From Dehalococcoidia bacterium (GTDB taxonomy: Bacteria > Chloroflexota > Dehalococcoidia > GIF9 > AB-539-J10): 64,000 nucleotides of DNA. A program made the translations under genes and the position numbers. The stretch is from positions 1 to 64,000 of the forward strand of contig PWUU01000110.1 in assembly GCA_003562475.1 (NCBI GenBank), written 5' to 3'. The notes below the pieces were generated by a model, which saw only the letters and a program-made list of their open reading frames with translations, was not told where the DNA came from and did no database searches. Positions 36,007-43,143 of this stretch are shown here, one piece after another (the first letter of the stretch is position 1; every line of letters starts with the position of its first letter).

Positions 36007-36390
36007 TCAGGCGCGTATCTTCTCGAGCAGGTCAGATCTCGGTGGGGTGAAGACATCCAGCACTCTCGCGCCATTCGGTCCCACGTAAGCCCCGTGCTCC
36101 ACGTCGGGACCGAAGACCAGCACATCACCCTCACGGACCGGGTAGATCTTCCCATCGATGATGAATTCGGCGTCGCCTTTGAGCACTATCATTACCTGCT
36201 CTGTGTCCTTGTGGCGATGAGGATCGGCATAGCTGTTCGCCGGCATGTTTACGAAGCTTAGCATGATCCTCTCGCCAAGAAGGATGTTCGCGTCTCCGTG
36301 GCTGCCCAGGTCGACGGCGTGGCCGTAGCCGATATGCATGACTTTCGCATCGATCTCTGCCTGAGTCGCATAGGGCTCCTTGCGTTCCAT
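36007..36390 (-). CDS. Cupin-domain protein
   Basis: A single cupin barrel of 127 residues. Motif 1 is ADPHRHKDTEQVMIVLKG with two histidines and a glutamate for metal; motif 2 is VFGPDVEHGAYVGPNGARVL with the third histidine. GGGAGG precedes the ATG at 36390. It could be a small dioxygenase, isomerase or binding protein. No context points to a substrate. Confidence 0.85.
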   Translation of the reverse strand: MERKEPYATQAEIDAKVMHIGYGHAVDLGSHGDANILLGERIMLSFVNMPANSYADPHRHKDTEQVMIVLKGDAEFIIDGKIYPVREGDVLVFGPDVEHGAYVGPNGARVLDVFTPPRSDLLEKIRA

Positions 36391-36619
36391 CTGTACCTCC
36401 CGGTTTCCGGCACGTTTCCGTGCCACATGTATATTACCTGTCGTCGCCGACTTTCCCAACCGGCCTCAGAGCGTGACCCTCATGAATGTTTCCGCCACAG
36501 CGGAGTCAATGGAGAAAGGGAGTGGTGATGCTATCGGCGAGATGGAAGGCTACACCCTGTCCTGCACCGGTGTTACCATTACCGCAGTTGTCGACTTGTG
36601 GGGTATTGAGGAAAGCGAC

Positions 36620-36733
36620 ATGGTCACGAAGAGGCCGATAGCTCTGTCCGTGTTTCTCTACCTTGCCGTTTCGGCGTTTCTTGCCTATAAGCGCATCACG
36701 AAGCCACAATCGCCAGCCCGGCGCGGCAGGTAG
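36620..36733 (+). CDS. Putative single-helix mini-protein
   Basis: A short frame of 37 residues: MVTKRP, one hydrophobic helix (IALSVFLYLAVSAFLAY), then a basic tail ending ARRGR. TTGAGGAAAG lies seven bases before the ATG, a good ribosome site, which is the main reason to call it. The frame stays open far upstream without other support. No family is known. Confidence 0.35.
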   Translation: MVTKRPIALSVFLYLAVSAFLAYKRITKPQSPARRGR

Positions 36734-36929
36734 AGGTTGAGGAATCCTTTCCGGGGGTGATCGGCTGTGTGCCGGTTTTGAGCGCCGACTGAATTGCCTA
36801 TGGTGATGCCTCAGTCAACAGGCGGATCGACAGCGTGGATGATGCTGATACCACAGTGGTGGTGGGCATCGCAATCACGAGATTACAGTGGCCTGGACGT
36901 ACGATAAGTGATAGCGATGGAGAGACCGC

Positions 36930-37487
36930 ATGCGAATAACGGGTAAGAGAACCGTCTTTGAAGGACGCTACTTGAGAATCGTGGAGAAGATTGTCACCGT
37001 CGGGGATGGTGTGAGCAGAGTCTGGGAGACTGTCGAGAGAAGGAACATTTACGGAAATGGAGCCGTTGTCATCGTTGCGCTGACAAGAGATGGCAACCTG
37101 GTCTTCGAGAAAAACTGGAGGGCTGCAATCGAGTCGCACGTAATTCAGTTTCCGGCAGGCCTTATGGACGTTGATGGGGAGAGCGATGAGGAAGCGGCGA
37201 GAAGAGAGCTTCTCGAAGAGACCGGCTACGCCGCAGTAGAACTGATCCCTGTGCTGCTGTCGCCCCTGTCGCCAGACGTGACCGGCACCCGGGCCATGCA
37301 CTTCTTCGCACCTGGCGTGGAATACGTGGGGAAACCTGCCGGCACGGACGCCGAAGGCACAGAGGAGGTGCTGGAGGTGCCGTTGGGTCAGGCCGATGAG
37401 TTTATGTTGCGTCTACCGGAAGGTATAGAGCTCGACCTCGGGGTGCCTGGCATTCTCTGGTGTCTTAGAGCGAGAGGGCTCATCTAA
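36930..37487 (+). CDS. Nudix hydrolase, ADP-ribose pyrophosphatase-like
   Basis: A protein of 185 residues. The Nudix core is GLMDVDGESDEEAARRELLE followed by ETGY, with the REUxEExGU heart intact (RELLEETGY). The N-terminal strand with RVWETVERRNIYGNGAVVIV and the loop LLSPLSPDVTGTRAMHFFAP resemble ADP-ribose pyrophosphatases (NudF type). It likely hydrolyses ADP-ribose or another nucleoside diphosphate derivative. It is convergent with the meaB gene. Confidence 0.88.
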   Translation: MRITGKRTVFEGRYLRIVEKIVTVGDGVSRVWETVERRNIYGNGAVVIVALTRDGNLVFEKNWRAAIESHVIQFPAGLMDVDGESDEEAARRELLEETGYAAVELIPVLLSPLSPDVTGTRAMHFFAPGVEYVGKPAGTDAEGTEEVLEVPLGQADEFMLRLPEGIELDLGVPGILWCLRARGLI

Positions 37488-37516
37488 TCTGATCGGCGTT
37501 GAGTCCATTCATGCTG

Positions 37517-38494
37517 TCAGTGCAGCTTCCGTGACATAATGCGGAATACCTCTTCGGCAGCTTCGTATGGACTGATCTCTCCTTCGTTCATCTGCGCGAC
37601 GCATGCTGCGAGATCATGATCCGAGGAGATCGCGTTCATGAACTCCTGGGTGACGAGCTTCTGCAGCACCGCGGTGAATTCGTCACGCCGTTGCCTGGCT
37701 CTTCTTTCTGCGAAGAGGCCGGTGTCGATACTGGTCTTGCGGTGATGCCAGATCTGTTCGTACAGCTCGCCAACCCCGATATTGTGCTCTGCCTGGGTGG
37801 ACAGCACGGGTATCGTCCAGCCGTTGTCCCGGCACACGAGATCGAGCATGCTCCTGATCCCCACCACCAGGCTGTCAGCTCCCGGCCGGTCGGCCTTATT
37901 GACGACGAAGATGTCTGCTATCTCCATCAGGCCCGCTTTCATTGCCTGTACGTCATCTCCCGCTTCCGGAACAAGGGCGACCACTACCGTATCCACGTTC
38001 TCCATGACATCGAGCTCCATCTGGCCGACGCCTACCGTTTCCACCAGGATGAGGTCCTTGCCGGACGCATCCATTAGTCTGACTACGCCATGGACCGTCG
38101 ATGGCAGGCCGCCAAGGCTTCCGCGAGTGGACATGCTTCGGATATGCACACCCTCGTCCATATAGTGCTGCGTCATCCTTACCCGATCGCCCAGCACTGC
38201 CCCACCGCTGAATGGACTGCTCGGATCGGCACAGATGATGCCAACCCGCAGTTCATTTTGTCTGGCGAATGTAGTCAACCTGTTGACCAGTGTGCTCTTA
38301 CCGGCGCCCGGGGGTCCGGTCACGCCGACACGATGCGCCCTGAACGAAGGGCTGATGTGCCGTAGCACCCGGTGACTCTCCTCATCATCCTCCTCAACGA
38401 TGGTAATCAGCCTTGCCAGGGCTCGCGCGTTGCCCTGCAGCATATCGTCGATCAGGCTCGCCGTCTCCCGGTCAAGTGCTCTTTCTGTCGCCAC
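37517..38494 (-). CDS. meaB: MeaB/ArgK-type G3E GTPase, chaperone of the acyl-CoA mutase
   Basis: A GTPase of 325 residues. Walker A is GPPGAGKSTLVNRL, switch and Walker B regions include ICADPSSPFSGGAVLGDRVRM and DLILVETVGVGQ, and the base motif is NKADRPGAD. MeaB proteins gate delivery of adenosylcobalamin and protect mutases from inactivation. It is the last gene of a four-gene minus-strand operon after the mutase subunits and the adenosyltransferase, which agrees with this job. The start is GTG. Confidence 0.93.
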   Translation of the reverse strand: MATERALDRETASLIDDMLQGNARALARLITIVEEDDEESHRVLRHISPSFRAHRVGVTGPPGAGKSTLVNRLTTFARQNELRVGIICADPSSPFSGGAVLGDRVRMTQHYMDEGVHIRSMSTRGSLGGLPSTVHGVVRLMDASGKDLILVETVGVGQMELDVMENVDTVVVALVPEAGDDVQAMKAGLMEIADIFVVNKADRPGADSLVVGIRSMLDLVCRDNGWTIPVLSTQAEHNIGVGELYEQIWHHRKTSIDTGLFAERRARQRRDEFTAVLQKLVTQEFMNAISSDHDLAACVAQMNEGEISPYEAAEEVFRIMSRKLH

Positions 38495-38573
38495 TATCAG
38501 CTCTCTCTTTCCGTGCCCTGATTTGTTATGGCCTCCCGGCCGGGCACAGGGACTGGAAATGTCACACCGTCCA

Positions 38574-39155
38574 TCAGAACTCGATTCCCTTGCGAGCGCT
38601 GATCCCTTTCCTGTAGTAGTGTTTCACTTCCACCATTTCCGTCACGAGGTCGACTACATCGATGAGCTCCTGTGGTGCATGGCGTCCGGTGAACACAATC
38701 TCCACGTTGTCGGGCTTGATCCTCACGAGTTCCAGCATACTCTCAAGGGAGATGAGGTGGAAATCGTGTGCGGTAAGAATCTCGTCGAACACGATGATGT
38801 CGTAGTCGCCTGACAGCATGGCGCGTCGCGCTCTGGACAAACCGTCCTCCGCCATCCGGAGGTCCTCCGGCAGCGGGGTGGTCTTGACATGCACGAGGTC
38901 CTTTCTGCCGTACTGCTCGATGGTGATATAGGGCTTCACACGATTGGCTGCTTCAAGCTCACCATACTGCTGTCCCTTCATGAACTGCCCGATGTAGGTC
39001 TTCAGGCCGCTGCCCATGGCTCGAAAGGCCAGTCCCAGTGCGGCGGTGGTCTTGCCCTTGCAGTTCCCCGTGTAGACCTGCGCGCAGCCCTTCACCAGAT
39101 GTGCCCGCTCATCGCGTGCCATATCGCTCATGCCTTCAGGTTGTTGCTGTTCCAT
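38574..39155 (-). CDS. Cob(I)alamin adenosyltransferase (CobA/CobO/BtuR type)
   Basis: A P-loop enzyme of 193 residues that makes adenosylcobalamin from cob(I)alamin and ATP. GNCKGKTTAALGLAFRAMG is the family P-loop, followed by QFMKG and the Walker-B-like YDIIVFDEILTA; VEIVFTGRHAPQELIDVVDLVTEM closes the fold. ATG at 39155 is preferred, since GAGG stands six bases before it; in-frame ATG and GTG codons lie just upstream. It sits between the B12-binding subunit and meaB, so it presumably loads the mutase with cofactor. Confidence 0.92.
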   Translation of the reverse strand: MEQQQPEGMSDMARDERAHLVKGCAQVYTGNCKGKTTAALGLAFRAMGSGLKTYIGQFMKGQQYGELEAANRVKPYITIEQYGRKDLVHVKTTPLPEDLRMAEDGLSRARRAMLSGDYDIIVFDEILTAHDFHLISLESMLELVRIKPDNVEIVFTGRHAPQELIDVVDLVTEMVEVKHYYRKGISARKGIEF

Positions 39156-39224
39156 TGGCATCCTCACCCGGCTCCGGCCGTTGGATTCCAGCCGTCAGCC
39201 CGTTTCAGTGTCGATCCTTCAGGC

Positions 39225-39632
39225 TCACCTCTTCTCCACAGTCTTCCTGATGTGGTCGATCACTACCGGCAGCGGTGTGCCGGGGCCGTAGTTGCCGGAA
39301 ACACCCAGCTTGTCCAGATAGGGCAAATCCCTTCTTGCGATCAGGCCGCCGGCGACGACTGGAATATCGGTTCCACCGTGCTTCTTGAGGGCTGCTATGA
39401 CGTCTGCCGCGATGTAGCGCATGCTTCCCGTGTGGTCACTGAGCGCAATCACGCTCGCATCTTCGTCCACCGCCGTCCTGGCAACTGCCTCGGCGGTCTG
39501 GAACCTCCCCAGGTAGATGACCTCCATGCCGGCGTCCCTCAAGGCGCGCGCCAGCACGAGGGCACCCCTCTCGTGGATGTCACACCCAACTTTGCCGATG
39601 ACGACCCTTATGGTCTTCTGTTTGACTGCCAT
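39225..39632 (-). CDS. Acyl-CoA mutase small subunit (B12-binding domain)
   Basis: A protein of 135 residues equal to the cobalamin-binding domain of methylmalonyl-CoA mutase. The base-off/His-on motif D-x-H-x2-G is seen at D18, H20, G23 (GCDIHERG), followed by GMEVIYLGRFQT, the ALSDHTGSM loop (usually LSSLSG) and VVAGGLI. The HTG in place of SLSG is unusual. The gene overlaps the large-subunit stop by one base (coupled). Confidence 0.92.
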   Translation of the reverse strand: MAVKQKTIRVVIGKVGCDIHERGALVLARALRDAGMEVIYLGRFQTAEAVARTAVDEDASVIALSDHTGSMRYIAADVIAALKKHGGTDIPVVAGGLIARRDLPYLDKLGVSGNYGPGTPLPVVIDHIRKTVEKR

Positions 39633-41344
39633 CAGTTGCCTCCCGACAGATTGGCGATGAAAGCGGGTGCGTCTATCTGGTTGAGCGGGTCGTAGCCATA
39701 CCCGTAGGCCATACGGATGACACCCACTACCTCTCCTACGGTGACCCCTGCCTTTGAGGCCTCGATAGTAGCACGTACAACATTTCTGCCTTCCCTGGTT
39801 GCCCTGTACAACTCCTTGATGGTCGCGTTCACCCTCTCCTGGTCGCGGGTTGCTCTCAGTTTCTTGATGTCAGCTATCGTGCGGTCCCGGAGTTTCTTCG
39901 AGGGTACCTTGTAGGCGCAATCCTCGATCGCCCTGTTGATTGGCCCCTCTTCTCCCTCGAACGCGTTGACACCGACGATCAGCCGTTTGCCTTCGTTGAT
40001 CTCTGCCTGCACCCTCATCCGGCTCGAATCGATCTGCTGTCGCAGCCAGCCCGACTCCAGGCATGCCCACATGCCACCGTTTTCTTCAATGGTGCGGAGT
40101 ATCTCGTTTGCTCCCTCTTCTATCTGGTTGGTCAGCCACTCGACGTAGTAGGAGCCTCCCAGCGGGTCGGCCACCAGCGGTACATTCGCCTCATGGGTGA
40201 CTATGTGCTGTGCATCCAGGTTGAACGTCCGCGCTTCTTTCGACGGCAGGCCGATCGCCTCATCGATACTGGAAGCGTCGACGGAGTTGACTCCTCCCAG
40301 TACGCAGCTCAGGATTTGCAGCGTGACACGCGCTGCGTTGTTGAGGGGTTTCTGGGTCTGCAGCGATAACCCCGATGTCCTGATACCGATTCGCAGGCTC
40401 TGGGCGCGAGCCGTTGTGGCCCCCAGCTTCTCCTTTGCTATCTTCGCCCACATCCGTCGGGCCGCTCTGAACTTGCAGATGGTTTCGAAGAAATCGGACT
40501 CGGCATCCATTGAGAACACCGTGGGCCCTATCTCGTCGAGAGTGATCTTGCGTTCGTTTATCATGTCGGTGTAGATAGCGGTGGCCACCCCCAGCACGTG
40601 GGCGGTCTCCTGCACGGCTGTCATTCCCGACTGCTGGGGATCGACTCCGTTGGGAGCGTACGCCTTCCACTTCGGCGTGTTCCTCACGCTGAACTCGATC
40701 AGGTCGAGACAGAGCCGGCGGGCAATTTCGGTGGGGAAATCAGGACACGCGTAGACTATCTTCGCCCTGAACGGGTCGTTGATGGCGGCTCCCCGAAGGG
40801 AGGATACGTCCAGACCTCTCTTTTCCATCATCGCGACCAGATACGAGTAGAAGCACAGGAAACTGGAAATTCCCATGTGCGCGAGTTCGTAGTCGACGTT
40901 CTCCAACGGCAGCCCGTCGAGCATCCTCTCGTAGGTCTCCAGGGCATACGATGAGATGCCGCCGCAGAGCATGCTGTTCCATGCTGAGGGATGGTCGGGA
41001 TCGATGCCGGTCTGGGTGGGCAGGTCACACAGCAGCCGGAGCCCTGTCTGTCCGCTGGCAAGGTAGTCCTTGAACGCCGCGTTCGTTTCCTCGGGTGTGC
41101 TGTAGCTCACAATGAACGACTTTATCCACAGCCTGTCCCGGAACATTCGCGGGTAGATACCCCTGGTGAAGGGATAGCACCCGGGGTCGGCGAGATCACG
41201 CTCGTAGTCCACATCCTCAATGTCCTCGGGTGTGTAGAATACCTTGAGCGGTATGAAGGCCTGCGTCGCATCCCTTACCACCCCTCCCAGGGAGCGGTCA
41301 TAGACCACGTTCTTGCTGTCGGTGTTGCTGGCCTCTGCTGCCAA
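39632..41344 (-). CDS. Divergent AdoCbl-dependent acyl-CoA mutase, large subunit
   Basis: A protein of about 570 residues. It has the methylmalonyl-CoA mutase barrel: YPFTRGIYPRMF, GQTGLRLLCDLPTQ, TAVQETAHVLG, KFRAARRMWAKIA, PLNNAARVTLQ and VADPLGGSYYVEWLT. Aligned without gaps to the standard enzyme as I recall it, the IRQYAG segment reads KSFIVS, so the substrate-carboxylate Tyr is Ile (residue 78), and the GYH motif reads GVD, so the catalytic-pocket His is Asp (residue 235). The Arg of the SMR segment is kept. It is probably not a true methylmalonyl-CoA mutase. The Asp that marks 2-hydroxyisobutyryl-CoA mutase is absent too. A TTG start is chosen from a perfect ribosome site. Confidence 0.88.
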   Translation of the reverse strand: MAAEASNTDSKNVVYDRSLGGVVRDATQAFIPLKVFYTPEDIEDVDYERDLADPGCYPFTRGIYPRMFRDRLWIKSFIVSYSTPEETNAAFKDYLASGQTGLRLLCDLPTQTGIDPDHPSAWNSMLCGGISSYALETYERMLDGLPLENVDYELAHMGISSFLCFYSYLVAMMEKRGLDVSSLRGAAINDPFRAKIVYACPDFPTEIARRLCLDLIEFSVRNTPKWKAYAPNGVDPQQSGMTAVQETAHVLGVATAIYTDMINERKITLDEIGPTVFSMDAESDFFETICKFRAARRMWAKIAKEKLGATTARAQSLRIGIRTSGLSLQTQKPLNNAARVTLQILSCVLGGVNSVDASSIDEAIGLPSKEARTFNLDAQHIVTHEANVPLVADPLGGSYYVEWLTNQIEEGANEILRTIEENGGMWACLESGWLRQQIDSSRMRVQAEINEGKRLIVGVNAFEGEEGPINRAIEDCAYKVPSKKLRDRTIADIKKLRATRDQERVNATIKELYRATREGRNVVRATIEASKAGVTVGEVVGVIRMAYGYGYDPLNQIDAPAFIANLSGGN

Positions 41345-41349
41345 TTGAG

Positions 41350-41359
41350 TCACCTCCTT
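41350..41359 (-). promoter_or_regulatory. Ribosome binding site deciding the mutase start
   Basis: Read on the minus strand this is AAGGAGGTGA, a full match to the 16S anti-Shine-Dalgarno. Five bases later comes TTG at 41344. The upstream in-frame ATG at 41371 would place the site inside the gene and has no site of its own. Confidence 0.7.
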
Positions 41360-41474
41360 GGTTACCTGCATCCGGTTTCAGCGTCCCGCAGTCGCCGGTA
41401 GCGGGCTGCACAATCCGGGCGGGCAGATGATCGCGACTGTGGAGCCTTCATCTCAAGAGTCTCTGGAGCAGCCA

Positions 41475-41575
41475 TCGACCGGTCTCATATAGGCCCCTGG
41501 CATTTTCGTAGATCATCGCTTGCGGGCTCGATTGACCTGCTACAGACAGATTGCGCCGGATTCGATGTGACCCTC
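41475..41575 (-). promoter_or_regulatory. Candidate cobalamin riboswitch (degenerate)
   Basis: On the minus strand the leader of the mutase operon contains AATCCGGCGCA (41562-41552), a common form of the conserved riboswitch core. About 75 bases downstream comes TATATGAGACCGGTC, close to the 3' half of the B12 box (consensus AGYCMGGAGACCKGCC). A small hairpin (ATCG/CGAT around GAGCCCGCAAG) lies between. The usual GCCACTG element is not clear, so this is a candidate only. A cobalamin sensor here would fit a B12-dependent operon. Confidence 0.35.
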
Positions 41576-41849
41576 GCTTCAGAAAAGGGGCCAGGACTCG
41601 GGAGGGGCGCTGCCGTCCTCAGGCTATCATGATAGTATCAGACTCTCCGGCACGTTATCGAGGCGGCTTGAATACCGCGGCCCAGCCGGTGTACAGTGTG
41701 AGATGTCCGGACCTGGTGCACGCCAGCCGGCATGAGACTGCGCCCCGGATCCCGGGGGGTCCGAAGGATTCCGAATCAGCAGGACACCTTGCCTGTCTTC
41801 GGACTTCCAGGACTGATGCTGCAGGATTCAGGGAGGTAACGGCTCACCG

Positions 41850-41940
41850 TGCGTCGATTCCGCACATGAAGCAAGAGCCCGGTGCCCGCGGAATCCCTGC
41901 CTGTCCGGCGTTCACCTACGAAATGAGTATGGTGTCCCCG
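41850..41940 (+). repeat. About 90-bp direct repeat, copy 1
   Basis: A diverged direct repeat that ends in TTCACCTACGAAATGAG then TATGGTGTCCCCG (41913-41940). The second copy lies at 42735-42825 with TTCACGTACGAAATGAC before the same end. The two copies flank the iron-sulfur flavoprotein gene in the same orientation. The terminal motif recurs elsewhere in the window. Confidence 0.6.
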
Positions 41941-41954
41941 CATTTCCCACATTG

Positions 41955-42557
41955 TCACGCGCGGGATCCCCAGTGTGTCCAGGCGCCTCCCGAGGCATGC
42001 ACCGCTTTCATGAGGAAGGAGAGGCTCTTGGCGAAGTTCCACGCAGCGTCCATCCCTTCCTTGTCGGCGGCCACCTCGCCCCTTTCCCTGCCGACGGCGA
42101 TGTTCCAGCGGGCGACTCCGGCCATGTAGAAATCGAGGGTCTGGAACCAGTAGTTCATCTGTGCCAGGGTGAAGGTCAAGCCTCCTCTTCTCGCTACCAC
42201 CAGGGGCCCGCCGACCTTGCCCCTGAAGGTGCCCCCACTGTTTCTGACGATGTAGCCCGTCCGCTCGAGGAGTCCCTTCACGAGGGCGGTTGCCGAGCCG
42301 AAGTACACCGGAGTGGCGATGATGATGCCGTCCGCTGCCTTCATCTTCTCATAGATGGGCATGAGGTCGTCCTCGATGGTGCAGCGCTCCTCCTTCGTAC
42401 ACGCCATACACGCGTTGCAGCCAAGGATGGTCAGGCCTGACAGCGAGATGAGCTCGGTCTCAATACCCTCTTCTGCCATGGCTTTGAGCGCGTGGTTGGT
42501 GATGAGTACGCTGTTGCCGTCCGGCCGCGGGCTGCCGGAGATGCCGAGTGCTTTCAT
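41955..42557 (-). CDS. Iron-sulfur flavoprotein (flavodoxin-like NADPH-dependent FMN reductase family)
   Basis: A protein of 200 residues with a flavodoxin fold: MKALGISGSPRPDGNSV (FMN phosphate loop) and IIIATPVYFGSATALVKGLLER. Between them a compact cysteine motif CNACMACTKEERC (C47, C50, C53, C59) fits the C-x2-C-x2-C-x4-7-C signature of Methanosarcina-type iron-sulfur flavoproteins, which carry a 4Fe-4S cluster and FMN in electron transfer in anaerobes. GGAGGAGGAG stands just before the ATG at 42557. A direct repeat lies on each side. Confidence 0.88.
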   Translation of the reverse strand: MKALGISGSPRPDGNSVLITNHALKAMAEEGIETELISLSGLTILGCNACMACTKEERCTIEDDLMPIYEKMKAADGIIIATPVYFGSATALVKGLLERTGYIVRNSGGTFRGKVGGPLVVARRGGLTFTLAQMNYWFQTLDFYMAGVARWNIAVGRERGEVAADKEGMDAAWNFAKSLSFLMKAVHASGGAWTHWGSRA

Positions 42558-42734
42558 GTGCTCCTCCTCCTTTCCTGTCGCGCGGCCCCTGTCGGTCTTT
42601 GCCGGGAGCCGCCACGTCATAGTGGCATGCAGGGACGTGTTGTGCAAAGGCAGGTGTGACGACGGAGACAGCATGTCTGTCACCTGGATGTCAAAGCTAA
42701 TCCCGCAGGATTGGGGACAACGCCGCTGGCTGCA

Positions 42735-42825
42735 CGTCAGTCCCAAACGTGAAGTGAAGACACGGCGTCCGTGGAATACCTGTCCGTCTCGGGTTCACGT
42801 ACGAAATGACTATGGTGTCCCCGTA
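42735..42825 (+). repeat. About 90-bp direct repeat, copy 2
   Basis: Partner of 41850-41940. The shared part includes GTGAAG, CGTGGAATACCTG (copy 1: GCGGAATCCCTG), TTCAC-TACGAAATGA and TATGGTGTCCCCG at 42811-42823. It stands upstream of the flavoprotein gene. Confidence 0.6.
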
Positions 42826-42994
42826 GTCCTGCCGAAGCTGGAATCGCCGGATTTTGCGCCATGACCGTTCAGTGAGTCGTGATTCCGAACGTGAGACGAA
42901 TCAGTTGGCTGCCCCCGCCGTTGACGGATACTCCTATTCCTCAACAACATCCGGTGTTGGCCTATTCTCTCCCCCGTGACCTCGGCCGGCACTA

Positions 42995-43023
42995 TTGACA
43001 AAGTAACACCGGACCGCCATAAT
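42995..43023 (+). promoter_or_regulatory. Sigma-70-type promoter of the transcobalamin-like gene
   Basis: TTGACA at 42995-43000, a 17-base spacer, and CATAAT at 43018-43023: the best sigma-70-like promoter in the window. Transcription would start near 43030, about 115 bases before the TTG start at 43144. The rest of the 42558-43143 gap holds the second direct repeat and no gene. Confidence 0.65.
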
Positions 43024-43143
43024 AATCAAGAGTGCTTGTCTTAAGTCCAATGTTCCTTAGTTTCTCGCAGGGTTATACGTATTGATTCGAGTCCCTGTGC
43101 ACTGAAGCAACGCACACGGGATACCAGAGGGGAGGTTCTTGCC

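Noticed and set aside
39632-41344. Assignment of the mutase as 2-hydroxyisobutyryl-CoA mutase
   Set aside because: The Ile marker is present but the companion Asp (TDFD segment) is replaced by LLCD, and the His-containing GYH motif is also altered; the evidence fits neither that enzyme nor standard methylmalonyl-CoA mutase.
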